Assembly (NCBI RefSeq): GCF_002855575.1
Contig: NZ_PKRQ01000004.1
Span: forward strand, 372,001 to 436,000
Direction of reading: 5' to 3'
Length of the DNA: 64,000 nt
Source: Tabrizicola sp. TH137
GTDB taxonomy: Bacteria > Pseudomonadota > Alphaproteobacteria > Rhodobacterales > Rhodobacteraceae
This document shows positions 26,372 through 35,800 of the stretch, piece after piece (the stretch's first letter is position 1; each line of letters begins with the position of its first letter). The position numbers were made by a program, and so were the translations under genes. A model generated the notes under the pieces. It was not told the origin of the DNA and did not search any database. It saw only the letters and a program-made list of their open reading frames with translations.

Positions 26372-27643
26372 TCAGGTCCGGATGTTCATGATCGTCTGCA
26401 TCAGCGAGGTGGAGGTTTCCATCGCCTTGGCAGAGGCCTGATAGTTGCGCTGCGCCGAGATCAGGTTCACCAGTTCCTCGGTCAGTTCGACATTGGAGCG
26501 TTCGAGCGCGCCCGAGCGCAGCAGGCCGAAGCCCGAGGTGCCGGGCGTGCCGGTGATGGGAAGGCCGGATTCGGCGGTTGCGGAATAGGTGGCGTTGCCG
26601 TTGATCTTGAGCCCGCCGGGATTGGTGAAGTTGGCCAGCACGATCTGGCCCATCGGCATCCGGCCGTTGTTGCCATAGGTGGCCCAGACGCCGCCGGTTC
26701 CATCGAGTTCGAGGTTGGTCAGACGGCCAGCCGAGGCGCCGTTATGCGTGGCGGTCTGCACGGCGAAGGGATCGTCCGAGAGGCTGGACCCACCGAGGTC
26801 GATGATGAGGCCGTCGGTGCCGAAGGGCAGGGTCTGGCCGGCGGTGATGTCACCATTGGCGTCGAAGGTGATGCGGTTCTGCGTGGCCGGGGCGGTGGGG
26901 GCGACCTCGGTTCCCTGCACGAGGAGGCGCACTTCGAAGATCGTGTCGGTGGAGACGGCATCGGGCGAGGCGATCTTGATGAGATAGGCCTCTGCCTCGA
27001 CCGGCGTGCCGGAGGGGCCGAAGAGCGGGATGGGCGTGCGGGTGGCGTAGGTGGTGGGATCGGCCGGGTTGAAGGCGACGGTGGGCGGGACGGCGGCCTG
27101 CTGGCCCAGCATGGCGTTGTCGGAGGGGAAGTTGAGTTCGAGGTTGATCTCGGTCGAGGCGACGGGCGTGCCCATTTCCAGCGGAATGGTCAGCGGGCGG
27201 GCCTGCGCCATGTCGAAGGTCAGCGGGCGGCCGTCAAGGCCGACGGGCCAGGAAAGCAGCGCACTGCCGGCCGAGTTCACGACATTCCCGTCCACATCCA
27301 TGGTGAAGGCCCCGGCGCGGGTGTAGCGCATCTCGCCCGCGGCGGTGTTCGGGTCGCCGAAGGACTGGATGGCGAAGAAGCCCTGCCCTTCGATGGCGAT
27401 GTCGAGCAGGTTGCCGGTCGTCACCACGTTGCCCTGGGTGAAATCCTGCGCGACGCGCTGCACCTGCACGCCGGAGCCGATGGCGGTGCGCTGGTTGGCG
27501 AAGGGCGAGGAGGAGAAGACATCCGCGAATTCCACCCGGCTGGAGCGGAAGCCCATGGTGCCGACGTTGGCGATGTTGTGCGAGGTGGCGGAGATGTCGC
27601 TTTGCGCGGCCATCAGGCCGGAGAGGGCGGTGCTCATGGACAT
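26372..27643 (-). CDS. flgE: Flagellar hook protein FlgE
   Basis: The product is 423 residues, typical of hook protein. N-terminal MSTALSGLMAAQSDISATSH with NIANVGTMGFRSSRVEF, and the LLDIAIEGQGFFAIQ motif, are family hallmarks; the C-terminus closes with ELTEELVNLISAQRNYQASA. The middle region (about 150-330) is the variable hook-surface domain. It follows flgD by 35 bases and precedes flgF by 9. Confidence 0.96.
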   Translation of the reverse strand: MSMSTALSGLMAAQSDISATSHNIANVGTMGFRSSRVEFADVFSSSPFANQRTAIGSGVQVQRVAQDFTQGNVVTTGNLLDIAIEGQGFFAIQSFGDPNTAAGEMRYTRAGAFTMDVDGNVVNSAGSALLSWPVGLDGRPLTFDMAQARPLTIPLEMGTPVASTEINLELNFPSDNAMLGQQAAVPPTVAFNPADPTTYATRTPIPLFGPSGTPVEAEAYLIKIASPDAVSTDTIFEVRLLVQGTEVAPTAPATQNRITFDANGDITAGQTLPFGTDGLIIDLGGSSLSDDPFAVQTATHNGASAGRLTNLELDGTGGVWATYGNNGRMPMGQIVLANFTNPGGLKINGNATYSATAESGLPITGTPGTSGFGLLRSGALERSNVELTEELVNLISAQRNYQASAKAMETSTSLMQTIMNIRT

Positions 27644-27678
27644 GGGGGGTATCCTTACGTTTCGTGTTTTTTGCTGCC

Positions 27679-28392
27679 TTAACGGACGGCCTCGACTTCC
27701 AGCGCGTTGAGCGCGCCGTAGTCTTCGACCTGTAGGGTCATGTCTGCGCCGCTGCTTCCGGTGGTGGCGGAGAGCACGCGGGCGAAGACGGAGGGACCGA
27801 CCTGGGCGGTACCCTCGGAAGTGGTTGCGGAGACGGAGACGCGCAGGGGGCTGCGCGCCTCGGCCATGCCGGGCGGCAGGTCGGACCAGGAGAAGCCCAT
27901 CAGCCCGGCGGGTTGATCGGCATAGGTCTGGGTATGCAGGAGCGCGCCGGTCGTGGCGTCGGAATAGCTGACGACCACAGAGCTTGCATCGGCGGGAAGG
28001 TCCACCACGCCGTTCACGCTGCCATCGGGGCCGGGGCGGGCGATGTTGCCGGGGACCAGCACCTCATGCCCCAGAAGGTTGGCGGCGGTGGCGATGCGGA
28101 AGTCGCCCATCCCTTCGGTAAAGCCGGAGAGGGTTTCGTTGACCTTCTCGATCCCCGAGACGGTGGAGAATTGCGCGAGCTGGGCGAGGAATTCGCCATT
28201 CTCCATCGGTTGCAGCGGGTCCTGGTTGCGGAGCTGGGCGAGCATAAGGGTGAGGAAGTCCTGCTGGCCCAGCGCGCCGCTGAAATCCGTTCCGGCGAGG
28301 CTGGAGGCGGTTGCCGTGGTGGCCCCCGTGGCCGTGGTGCGGGCCGAGCCGTTGAGATTGACGTTACCGGTGGTGGCGTCGATGCTGATCAT
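27679..28392 (-). CDS. flgD: Hook cap protein FlgD
   Basis: The product is 237 residues. The conserved N-terminal part has LGQQDFLTLMLAQLRNQDPL followed by QPMENGEFLAQLAQFSTVSG, diagnostic of FlgD, then FlgD Ig-like and Tudor-like domains ending VEDYGALNALEVEAVR. It caps the growing hook and is needed for FlgE assembly. An 81-base gap with short GGGTCAC-type direct repeats separates it from flgC. Confidence 0.95.
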   Translation of the reverse strand: MISIDATTGNVNLNGSARTTATGATTATASSLAGTDFSGALGQQDFLTLMLAQLRNQDPLQPMENGEFLAQLAQFSTVSGIEKVNETLSGFTEGMGDFRIATAANLLGHEVLVPGNIARPGPDGSVNGVVDLPADASSVVVSYSDATTGALLHTQTYADQPAGLMGFSWSDLPPGMAEARSPLRVSVSATTSEGTAQVGPSVFARVLSATTGSSGADMTLQVEDYGALNALEVEAVR

Positions 28393-28473
28393 GGTGATCC
28401 TTTCGGGGTCCGGGCACGGGCTACGGGGTCACGGGTCGGTGGGTCATGGGGGGACGTGTCACTGGGGGATGTG

Positions 28474-28884
28474 TCACTGGCCCATCTGCATGGTTCGTGC
28501 CATCAGGGCGCGCAGCGTGGACATGGTTTCAAGCGTGTTCTGGTACTGGCGGCTGGCTTCGACCATTTCGACCATCTCTTCTTCCGTGTTCACCGCGGCG
28601 GCATAGACAAACCCTTCGGGATCGGCGTCGGGGTGATCGGGGCGGAAGATCTTTTGCGGTTCGCGGTCGAGCATCACCACATCGGCCACGGTCGCGGTGG
28701 AAAGGCCCTCTTCGGCGCGGGCATATTCCGTTTCGAAGACCGGGCGCATCGCCTTGTAGGCATCTTCGGGGGTGGCGGCAACGGAGCCCGCATTGGCGAG
28801 GTTGGAGGCCACGGTATTCATGCGGACCATCTGCGCCGAAAGGGCGCGGGCGCCGACGTCGAAGACGTTGCGGATCTCGGTCAT
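28474..28884 (-). CDS. flgC: Proximal rod protein FlgC
   Basis: The product is 136 residues, a standard FlgC. N-terminal FDVGARALSAQMVRMNTVAS with NLANAGSVAATPEDAYKAMR, and the C-terminal NTEEEMVEMVEASRQYQNTL, match the rod family. It starts 2 bases after the flgB stop in transcription order, so the two are coupled. The last codons overlap a sequence resembling a sigma-54 site. Confidence 0.95.
   Translation of the reverse strand: MTEIRNVFDVGARALSAQMVRMNTVASNLANAGSVAATPEDAYKAMRPVFETEYARAEEGLSTATVADVVMLDREPQKIFRPDHPDADPEGFVYAAAVNTEEEMVEMVEASRQYQNTLETMSTLRALMARTMQMGQ
28487..28502 (-). promoter_or_regulatory. Weak sigma-54-like site inside the end of flgC
   Basis: On the minus strand TGGCACGAACCATGCA keeps the -24 element and the GC at -12, but has ATGCA in place of TTGCA. 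It lies 95 bases before flgD. Because it also encodes the FlgC residues ARTMQM, it may be chance. Confidence 0.3.
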
Positions 28885-28886
28885 CC

Positions 28887-29270
28887 TTATTCTCCCTTGA
28901 TGGCGGACATCAGGCCGGAAATGCGGCGATTGAGGAAGGTGAGGCTGGACTGGTAGCGGACGGTGTTTTCCGCGAATTCCATCTGTTCGACGCCCAGTTC
29001 GACCGTGTTGCCATCGAGCGAGGCGGTGACCGGGACGCGGTAGCCGAGATTGCCATCGGCCAGCGTGCCGGCGAGGTGGCCGGGCGCGGTGCGGGCCGGG
29101 CCGGTGGTGCCGCGGGCGCGGGCAAGTTCGGCCTCGAAGTCGAAATCGCGTGCCTTGAAGTTGGGGGTCGCGGCATTGGCGATGTTGGAGGCGAGGATTT
29201 CGCCCCGCTTTTCGCGCAGGACGAGGGCTTGGGCGTGCAGGCCTATCGATTCAGCGAATCCAACCGTCAT
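28887..29270 (-). CDS. flgB: Proximal rod protein FlgB
   Basis: The product is 127 residues from the ATG at 29,270, which has GGAGGA about 9 bases upstream; the much longer frame upstream is non-coding. [20 protein letters not shown] and [20 protein letters not shown] fit FlgB, as does the [19 protein letters not shown] end. It is the first gene of the flgBCDEF unit and is preceded by a perfect sigma-54 promoter. Confidence 0.95.
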   Translation of the reverse strand: MTVGFAESIGLHAQALVLREKRGEILASNIANAATPNFKARDFDFEAELARARGTTGPARTAPGHLAGTLADGNLGYRVPVTASLDGNTVELGVEQMEFAENTVRYQSSLTFLNRRISGLMSAIKGE

Positions 29271-29343
29271 TAGAGTCTGTCCTCCGGCGATGGGTGCCGA
29301 TCCGGTTTTCTGGACGGACTGGCCCCTTGATCGGGGAGAGATG

Positions 29344-29359
29344 TGCAAGGGGCGTGCCA
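29344..29359 (-). promoter_or_regulatory. Sigma-54 promoter of the flgB-flgF unit
   Basis: On the minus strand the site reads TGGCACGCCCCTTGCA, a perfect match to TGGCACG-N4-TTGCA. It lies 74 bases before the flgB ATG and just inside the leader of the divergent gene that starts at 29,394. Confidence 0.88.
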
Positions 29360-29393
29360 AGTGGCGGCGCGCGGGGCTGTGCAGGAGCGGGAG

Positions 29394-30707
29394 ATGGCGG
29401 CGGCGCGGAAGAAAAGGGCGCATCAGGTGGTGGCCAAGGCGCTGTTGAAGGCGGTGGCGGACCTGCATCCGGATGCGGCGCTGGAGGCGCTGGCCCCGTT
29501 CTATGCGCGGGAGCGGAACGCGACGCGGCGGCGCGCGATCCGGGCGGTGCGGATCAGCCTGATGCGCAAGGCGCTGGACGCCCCGCCGCCGGTGGTGAGC
29601 CTGCCCGAGCCGGTGGTGGAGCCGGAACCGGTGCCGGAGGTGGCGACGGAACCGCCGCCGCCGCCGAAGCCTGCACCGAAGGGGAAGCTGCTTTCGATGA
29701 ACCTCGAAGAGGCGGCAAAGCTGTTGATGATTGCGCCGGAGCCCGAAGTGGCGGCGGCGCCCGCCCCTGCCCCGGCGGAAGCGGAGCAGGCGGAACCCGA
29801 GGCGGCGGAGGCCAGCCCGGAATTCCAGCCGATGGATTGGGCGGCGGCGGCAGCGGGGCTGGCAGCGCTGGACCTGCCGGAGGAGGCGGAGGTTGCGGTG
29901 GCGGACCTGCCGATCCTGATGGTGGCCCCGGCCGCCGCGCCGGTTGCCGGGCAGACGGATGACGCGACGGCGCAGGGCGGGCCGACGTCCGATCCGGAGG
30001 GGGAGACCCCTGCCAAGGCGAAGAAGAAGGGCGGGACAGCGGCCAAGGCGGCGATACCCGACCTTTCGGCGCAGTTCGCGGCCATGTCGGGTGACGGGCT
30101 GGAGGCGCTGACCAACCTGCCGACCGGGCCGAAGGCGGATGCATTGCCCGCCGAACTGGATGAAGAGCTGCGCGCCCTTGAAGGGTTCGAGCCGGTTCTG
30201 GAGCCCGTGACGCCGATCCTGAGCATCGACCCGGCGGCGGCTTTTGCCGAGATGGAGGCGAAGGAGCCGCCCCCCGCAAAGGCGGCAGTGGCGCAGATGG
30301 TGGACCCCGGCGCGGCCTTTGCCGCGATGGATGCCGCCGAAAGCCCGGCACCGCCTGCGGCCAAGACCCCCGGCAAGGGGATGATGGCCGATCCGGCAGC
30401 GGCCTTTGCGGCGATGGAGGCGGAGGAGCCGCCCCCGGTGAAGGCGGCGATGGCGCAGATGGTGGACCCCGGCGCGGCCTTTGCTGCGATGGATGCCGCC
30501 GAGAGCCCGGCACCGCCTGCGGCCAAGGCACCCGGCAAGGGGATGATGGCAGACCCGGCAGCGGCCTTTGCGGCGCTGGAGGCGGCAGAGGACGCGGATG
30601 CGCGGGCGGCGGCACCGGTGGCAGGCAAGCCCAAGCCTCTGGCCATCGACCTGTCGGCGCAATTTGCCGCCATGTCGGGGAATGAGGACGGGAAAAAGGC
30701 GGGTTAG
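29394..30707 (+). CDS. Ala/Pro-rich repeat protein divergent from flgB, unassigned
   Basis: The product is 437 residues from the ATG at 29,394 (GGAGCGGGAG upstream). A basic helical N-terminus (about 1-60, [20 protein letters not shown]) is followed by Pro/Glu-rich linkers. Then come five short modules of the form DP.AAFA.M.A carried in a 54-residue tandem repeat, and two copies of [11 protein letters not shown] (one mid-protein, one at the C-terminus). No signal peptide or membrane helix is visible. It converges with the histidine kinase gene with 2 bases between stops. I do not recognise a family; a scaffold role is possible but unproven. Confidence 0.75.
   Translation: MAAARKKRAHQVVAKALLKAVADLHPDAALEALAPFYARERNATRRRAIRAVRISLMRKALDAPPPVVSLPEPVVEPEPVPEVATEPPPPPKPAPKGKLLSMNLEEAAKLLMIAPEPEVAAAPAPAPAEAEQAEPEAAEASPEFQPMDWAAAAAGLAALDLPEEAEVAVADLPILMVAPAAAPVAGQTDDATAQGGPTSDPEGETPAKAKKKGGTAAKAAIPDLSAQFAAMSGDGLEALTNLPTGPKADALPAELDEELRALEGFEPVLEPVTPILSIDPAAAFAEMEAKEPPPAKAAVAQMVDPGAAFAAMDAAESPAPPAAKTPGKGMMADPAAAFAAMEAEEPPPVKAAMAQMVDPGAAFAAMDAAESPAPPAAKAPGKGMMADPAAAFAALEAAEDADARAAAPVAGKPKPLAIDLSAQFAAMSGNEDGKKAG
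30228..30590 (+). repeat. 162-bp in-frame tandem repeat
   Basis: Two nearly identical 162-base units (30,228-30,389 and 30,390-30,551) and the start of a third (to about 30,590) encode 54-residue repeats that differ at about six residues. Each unit starts DP(A)AAFA and contains a second copy of that motif ([13 protein letters not shown]). Confidence 0.9.
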
Positions 30708-30709
30708 GC

Positions 30710-33352
30710 CTATTCCGCCGCGGCGCGGGGCACGGAAAGCGAGAGGCCGTTGTCGCGCAGGGCGCTGACGGTGCGGGGGATGACGCCGCGCAGGGTGACA
30801 AGGGCGGCAGCCTCGCCTGCCGCATCGGCGGCCTGGGCTGCCCGTTCAAAGGCCACCAGCGCGCCATGCAGGCCGGAGAGGCCGATGGCGGCAGCGGCAC
30901 CTGCCGTCTTGTGGGCGACCTTCGCGGCCTCGTCATGCCGGCCGGCGGCGGAGAGGTCGGAAAGCTGGGCGGCGACGGTTTCGGTTTCGCCGATCAGCTT
31001 GTCTGCAAGGCGTTCGACAAAATCGCGGCCCATTTCATCCAGCGTTTCGCGGAAGACCTCGCCGTTCAGGACGGGGGGATCGGCGGGGGTCGCCACGGCT
31101 GGAAGGGTGCTGCGCAGGCGGTTGCGCGAAATACCGCGGGAATAGGTGGTGAGGATGCCCATGAGGGCGGCGCGGGTGATGGGCTTCACCAGCACGTCGG
31201 TCATGCCCGCGCCGAGGAATTCGGGCATCTTGTCGGGGCTGGCATTGGCGGTGACGCCGATGATGGGCACATTGCGCGAGGCACCGTCGCGGCGGATGAG
31301 GCGCGTGGCTTCCAGCCCGTCCATGCGGGGCATGGAAATATCGGTCAGGATCATGTCGAAGGCGGTTGTGGTGGCCTTTTCGACGGCCTCGATCCCGTCC
31401 ATGGCGGTGGTGACGGTGTGGCCGCGCAGGCGCAGCATTTCCGTAAGCAGCAGGCTGTTGATCGGGTTGTCCTCGACCACGAGGATGTTGAGGGCGGGTT
31501 GCTCTTCCTCGGGGGTCGTCTCTTCGGCGGTGGCGCCGGCGCGGGTTTCGGCGGCGACGGGAAGGGTGACGTCGAAGGTGAAGGTGCTGCCCTTGCCGAG
31601 TTCGGAGGCGACGTGGATGGTGCCCCCCATCGCCTCGGCCGACAGTTTGGCGATGCCGAGGCCGAGACCTGTGCCTTCGCGCATCCGGGCGTAGGAGGCA
31701 TCCAGGGTTTCGAAATTGTGGAATATCCGTTCGAGATCTTGTTCGGCGATGCCGATGCCGGTGTCGATGACCGAGATCGAGAGCGCGAGGCGGCGGCCAT
31801 CCTCTTCCAGACGGGGGTTGATGCGGACGGTGACGGAGCCTGCATCGGTGAACTTGATGGCGTTGCCGATGAGGTTGTAGAGGACGCGCAGGAAAAGCTG
31901 GCGCGGGGCCGAGACGCGGGGCAGCGGTTCGGCCGGTTCCTCGAAATGCAGCAGGTTGCCGCGCTTGCCCGCCTGCGGCTGGTTCTGGAGCATGAGGTCG
32001 CGCACCACCTGCACCGGCGAGAAGTCGGAGACCTGATAGCTGGCCGACTGATCGGAGCCGAGGCGGGTGAGTTCCAGAACGTTGTTGACCTGATCGAGCG
32101 CCGCCCAGCCGCAGGAGAGGACAATTTCCGACAGCCAGCTTTGCCGCTGGTCAAGGTCGGTGGAGGTTTGCAGCAGTTCCGTCGCGGCAATGAGGCCGTT
32201 GAGGGGGGTGCGCATCTCGTGCGACATGACGGCGAGGAAGCGGGACTTCGCCTCTTCGCCCTTGAGCGCGTCGTTTCGGGCCTTGCGGAGGCTTTCCTCG
32301 CGTTCGATGCGTTCCGAGACGTCGCGGATGAAGGCGATGAACATGGGTTCGCCACCGGCACCCTGCGCCTCGGCCAAGGCGACTTCGACGGGGGTTTCGC
32401 TTGCATCGGCACGGCGGCCTTGCATCAGGAGGCGGCCATCCTGAAGTTCCGGCGATCCGGACCGGTAGAGGCTGCGCAGGAGGGTGAGCGGGTCGTCGGT
32501 GCCGGCGTGATGCAGGAGCCGATCGACGGGGACGCCGCGCAGGTCATCGCGCGAGATGCCGAAAAGCTGTTCGGCGGCGCCGTTGCAATCGGTCACGGCG
32601 CCCTGGGCATCGGCGATGATGAGCGCGTCGAGCGAGCTTTCGATCACCGCGCGGAGGTTGTGGACGGCGCGTTCCGTGGTTTCCGAGCGGCGACTTTGGG
32701 CGCGGTTCTGGAGGATGATGACCAGAGAGAGCGCCGCCATGAGGCCGAGCAGGCCCAGCGCGGCGGCGGCAAAGACCTGGAGCGAGCGGCGCAGTTCGTT
32801 GCGCCGCGCATCGCCGTTGGCCATGAGCGTCTGGAGCGAAGAGACGACCTGGGCGCGCACGGTTTCGGCCACCGTGACCATTTCTTCCTGAAGCGCGGGA
32901 ATGGCCGCGGCGAGCGTGGCATCATCGGCGTCGATGATCGGGGTCACGCGGTCGAAGAAGGCGCCCTGCGTCCAGAGCGACTCGCGCAGGGTTTCGTTGA
33001 TCGGGAGGTGGTTGAGCTGGTCGGATTTCGCAAGAACGCTGAAGCGGCTGTAGAAGATGTCGAAGGCGAGGCGGAGGTCATCCAGCGCCTTTGGGTCCTC
33101 GGGTCGCTGGGCCGCAAGGATCACGGCGCGCTGAAGCTTTAGCGTGTCCACCTCGACCTGGGCCATGGTCCAGGTGACATTGTCGGAATTGACCGAGGAG
33201 GAGCGGTCAAGCTCGCCGTCGATCTGGAGGAAGACATAGCCCATGGCGGCCAGCGTCACGACGAAGGTGAAGGCGAGGGTGAGATGCCGAACCCGCACCG
33301 CGGCGCGGTGCAGGCGGCCTTCCTCTAGCGCTTCGTCGAAGAACTTCGTCAT
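30710..33352 (-). CDS. Membrane hybrid histidine kinase with receiver and Hpt domains
   Basis: The product is 880 residues. Two membrane helices (about 23-43 and 195-218) flank a helical periplasmic sensor. A PAS domain (about 235-345) follows, then HisKA with the phospho-accepting His in [10 protein letters not shown] (about 376), the ATPase domain with [10 protein letters not shown], a receiver with [10 protein letters not shown] (Asp about 667), and a C-terminal Hpt domain with [12 protein letters not shown] (His about 815). This is a full internal phosphorelay, needing only a separate output regulator. The ATG at 33,352 is used. The gene 54 bases upstream on the same strand encodes an exported protein; a LuxR-type regulator lies just beyond, divergently. 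Confidence 0.9.
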   Translation of the reverse strand: MTKFFDEALEEGRLHRAAVRVRHLTLAFTFVVTLAAMGYVFLQIDGELDRSSSVNSDNVTWTMAQVEVDTLKLQRAVILAAQRPEDPKALDDLRLAFDIFYSRFSVLAKSDQLNHLPINETLRESLWTQGAFFDRVTPIIDADDATLAAAIPALQEEMVTVAETVRAQVVSSLQTLMANGDARRNELRRSLQVFAAAALGLLGLMAALSLVIILQNRAQSRRSETTERAVHNLRAVIESSLDALIIADAQGAVTDCNGAAEQLFGISRDDLRGVPVDRLLHHAGTDDPLTLLRSLYRSGSPELQDGRLLMQGRRADASETPVEVALAEAQGAGGEPMFIAFIRDVSERIEREESLRKARNDALKGEEAKSRFLAVMSHEMRTPLNGLIAATELLQTSTDLDQRQSWLSEIVLSCGWAALDQVNNVLELTRLGSDQSASYQVSDFSPVQVVRDLMLQNQPQAGKRGNLLHFEEPAEPLPRVSAPRQLFLRVLYNLIGNAIKFTDAGSVTVRINPRLEEDGRRLALSISVIDTGIGIAEQDLERIFHNFETLDASYARMREGTGLGLGIAKLSAEAMGGTIHVASELGKGSTFTFDVTLPVAAETRAGATAEETTPEEEQPALNILVVEDNPINSLLLTEMLRLRGHTVTTAMDGIEAVEKATTTAFDMILTDISMPRMDGLEATRLIRRDGASRNVPIIGVTANASPDKMPEFLGAGMTDVLVKPITRAALMGILTTYSRGISRNRLRSTLPAVATPADPPVLNGEVFRETLDEMGRDFVERLADKLIGETETVAAQLSDLSAAGRHDEAAKVAHKTAGAAAAIGLSGLHGALVAFERAAQAADAAGEAAALVTLRGVIPRTVSALRDNGLSLSVPRAAAE

Positions 33353-33406
33353 GGCTCGGGCCCGGGTGGTGGCGTCCGGCACCCGGGCAGGATGCCGGGG
33401 CCGGGA

Positions 33407-33928
33407 TTATTCGGCGATCGTCAGCTTGGATAATTGCCAGATGCTCCAGCCATAAACCAGTTCGGTTTGGTACTTCGTGTCGGAATCATAGGGAAAGAGG
33501 ATCCAGAGCGGGCCCTTGTCGCGGCGCGAGAAGGTTTCGCCGTCGATATGATAGGCGACGATGGGCGCGGCGTCTTCGATGGCATCAATCGGGATGTCCA
33601 CGGCATAGTTGTTCAGCGCGGTGGCGGTGATCTTGCCACCCTCGGCGCCGACGGCATCCAGCAGGGCCTTGAGCGGCACGCCGTCGAAGCGGTGCATCCC
33701 ATCGGTCCAGGTGGTGCTGGTTTCGAAGCCGGCGGCGGGCATGGCCATCAGCATGTCGAGATCGAACTGGGCGCTGCCATCGGCATTGGTGTTGGCGATG
33801 TTGCCGTCAATCGTGAGGATCACTTCGCCGGTGGGGGCGGCAATTTCGGCCTGGCTGGCGCCAAGGCCGGCAAGCACGAATGCGAAAGCCGCCGCGAGGC
33901 GGCCGGCAAGGACGGAAATCTGGGGCAT
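33407..33928 (-). CDS. Exported molybdopterin-oxidoreductase-like protein
   Basis: The product is 173 residues with a signal peptide (about 1-26, ending SQA). The mature part resembles the sulfite-oxidase-type molybdopterin fold in reduced form (HRFDGVPLKALLDAVGAEGG, NNYAVDIPIDAI, GPLWILFPYD). No Cys is visible, so the Mo-ligating Cys of true enzymes is missing and cofactor binding is doubtful. It precedes the histidine kinase in the same direction with a 54-base gap. This pairing suggests it is a periplasmic accessory or signal-input protein for that kinase (inference). Confidence 0.65.
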   Translation of the reverse strand: MPQISVLAGRLAAAFAFVLAGLGASQAEIAAPTGEVILTIDGNIANTNADGSAQFDLDMLMAMPAAGFETSTTWTDGMHRFDGVPLKALLDAVGAEGGKITATALNNYAVDIPIDAIEDAAPIVAYHIDGETFSRRDKGPLWILFPYDSDTKYQTELVYGWSIWQLSKLTIAE

Positions 33929-34008
33929 CGGAAGCTCCGCTAGAGGGTCGGTCGGCGCGGACGATAGCAAAACAGGGGGTTTTCTCCATTCCAATTCCGG
34001 ATGCCTTC

Positions 34009-34024
34009 CCATACAAAAGTATGG
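34009..34024. promoter_or_regulatory. Perfect palindrome in the kinase/regulator divergent region
   Basis: CCATAC-AAAA-GTATGG is a perfect 6-bp inverted repeat in an AT-rich stretch, 163 bases before the response regulator ATG and 81 bases before the start of the exported protein gene. Its symmetry suits a dimeric LuxR-type regulator. Confidence 0.45.
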
Positions 34025-34186
34025 TAATCTTTCAACTTAGTCGGGATTGGTAGCCGATCTATTTGTTTTAAAACGTGTAGGACGTATTCTTGCAGGTATG
34101 TGCCGCTGCGGAAGGCGGGCAGCGGGGGTTGGATACGCCCGAATGTCGCCCATAGGCGCACAGAAGGAATTGGAGGGCAGAGGCAG

Positions 34187-34834
34187 ATGGCTATGCTTGG
34201 CGGTGCAGGAAGCGGGAAGGTCCGCATCCTGATAGCGGACGATCACGAAATGGTGCTGGATGTGTTCGCGATGTATCTGTCTTCGGCCCCCGACATGGAG
34301 GTGACGACGGCGAAGACGCTGGACGAGGCCGTGGACTATATCAATTCGGACGGTCCCTATGACGTGGTGCTGCTGGATTTGAACATGCCGGGGATGAACG
34401 GCGTGGCGGGGCTGCGCAAGGCGATCAAGTCGAATGGCGGCAAGCCCGTGGCGATCATCACCGGGAACCCGACGCCGCGCATGCTGGACGAGATCATGAA
34501 TGCCGGGTCTTCGGGGATCGTTCTGAAGACGACGGGGGTGCGGTCGCTGGCCAATGCCATCCGCTTCATGCATGCGGGCGAGCATTACATGCCGCTGGAA
34601 CTGGTGCGCGAGCGGCACAATGCCGGGCGGCAGACCAAGAACGGGCGGCTTTCGGACAAGGAGATGATGGTCCTGTCCTATCTGGCCGAGGGCAAGCAGA
34701 ACAAGGAAATCGCCAACGACCTGAAGCTGGCGGAGCCGACGATCAAGATGCATGTGACCAGCATCTGCAAGAAGCTGGCGGCGTCGAACCGGACGCAGGC
34801 GGTGATCGTGGCGCGGGATCTGGGGTTGATCTGA
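34187..34834 (+). CDS. LuxR/NarL-family response regulator
   Basis: The product is about 215 residues. The receiver domain starts VRILIADDHEMVLDVF, with the phospho-accepting Asp in VVLLDLNMPGMNG. The C-terminal LuxR HTH reads LSDKEMMVLSYLAEGKQNKE followed by IKMHVTSICKKLAASNRTQA. The ATG at 34,187 is chosen by its purine-rich leader (GGAGGGCAGAGGCAG); the frame extends further upstream without good starts. It is divergent from the exported protein and hybrid kinase, and it is the likely output of that phosphorelay (inference from position). Confidence 0.9.
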   Translation: MAMLGGAGSGKVRILIADDHEMVLDVFAMYLSSAPDMEVTTAKTLDEAVDYINSDGPYDVVLLDLNMPGMNGVAGLRKAIKSNGGKPVAIITGNPTPRMLDEIMNAGSSGIVLKTTGVRSLANAIRFMHAGEHYMPLELVRERHNAGRQTKNGRLSDKEMMVLSYLAEGKQNKEIANDLKLAEPTIKMHVTSICKKLAASNRTQAVIVARDLGLI

Positions 34835-34850
34835 GCCCTGGCGTGACCCT

Positions 34851-34918
34851 GTCCCGGGCTTGACCCGGGACCTGATGGGGGGCGACGAGGCCACGGGTCA
34901 GGCCCGGGGCGGGGTTGC
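34851..34918. repeat. GTCCCGGG hairpin element, copy 1
   Basis: GTCCCGGG-CTTGA-CCCGGGAC makes an 8-bp perfect hairpin 16 bases after the regulator stop. It is followed by a G-rich tail ending AGGCCCGGGGCGGGGTTGC that runs into the end of the EamA gene. A related element lies at 44,688-44,744. The hairpin could act as a transcription end point between the converging genes. Confidence 0.6.
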
Positions 34919-35800
34919 CTGTTGTGCCGCTTTCCGTTCACGCAGCGAGATGTAGGTCGCGCAGGCGATGAGGATGGCGGTGCCGAGGAAGGTCCAGCCA
35001 TCGGGGAAATCCCCGAAGAACCACCAGCCGACGGCGGTGGCCATTACCATTTCCGTATAGGCGAGCGGCGCGAGGAGCGATGCCTCGGCATGGTCATAGG
35101 CGCGCAGGATGAGATAGTGGCCGACCGTGGCGATGAGGCCGATGAGGAAGAGCAGCCCCCATTGCGCGGGCGTGGGTGCCTGCCAGAGCGGGATCATCGC
35201 GAGGGAGAGGAGTGCGGCGCCGATCAGGCTGGTGTGGAAGGTCGTGACCATGGCCGGGGACTGACCGGCGATGCGGCGGGACATGGCGAAATAGACGGCG
35301 AGCGAGGCCCCTGCCCCCAAGGCGAGAAAGGTGCCGGGGTTCAGTTCGGCGAAGCCGGGGCGGATGATGATGAGCGTGCCGATGAAGCCGATGGCGACGG
35401 CGGCCCAGCGGCGGGGGCCGACACGCTCGTTCAGAAGGAAGGGCGAAATGGCCGTCAGGATCAGGGGCTGGACGAAGAAGATGGCCAGCGCATCGGCGAT
35501 GGGAAGGTATTGCAGCGCCGAGAAGAAGAGGAAGGTCGCGGCGATCAGCAGCGCTGCGCGCAGGGCGTGATAGGCGGGGCGGTCGGGCCGGATCGCCGCC
35601 ACACCGCCGTGCCGCAGGGTGAAAGGCAGGGTAAGCAGCGCGCCGAAGGCCATGCGGGCCCAGACGATCTGGAGGATGGGCATCCCCTGATTGCCGAGGA
35701 ACTTGGCCACCACATCGAGGAAGGGCAGGACCGCCATCGCGCCCAGCATGAGGGCCACGCCGATCAGGGGGCGGGGGCGGTGGGGGGCGGCGGCTTGCAT
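34898..35800 (-). CDS. EamA/DMT-family transporter
   Basis: The product is 300 residues with ten predicted hydrophobic helices in two EamA halves; LPIADALAIFFVQPLILTAI and AEASLLAPLAYTEMVMATAV are typical second-half-of-domain motifs. Members export amino acids or other small metabolites. Its start overlaps the end of the LysR-type gene by 37 bases in the same direction, so the two are co-transcribed. The substrate cannot be read from sequence. Confidence 0.85.
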   Translation of the reverse strand: MQAAAPHRPRPLIGVALMLGAMAVLPFLDVVAKFLGNQGMPILQIVWARMAFGALLTLPFTLRHGGVAAIRPDRPAYHALRAALLIAATFLFFSALQYLPIADALAIFFVQPLILTAISPFLLNERVGPRRWAAVAIGFIGTLIIIRPGFAELNPGTFLALGAGASLAVYFAMSRRIAGQSPAMVTTFHTSLIGAALLSLAMIPLWQAPTPAQWGLLFLIGLIATVGHYLILRAYDHAEASLLAPLAYTEMVMATAVGWWFFGDFPDGWTFLGTAILIACATYISLRERKAAQQATPPRA

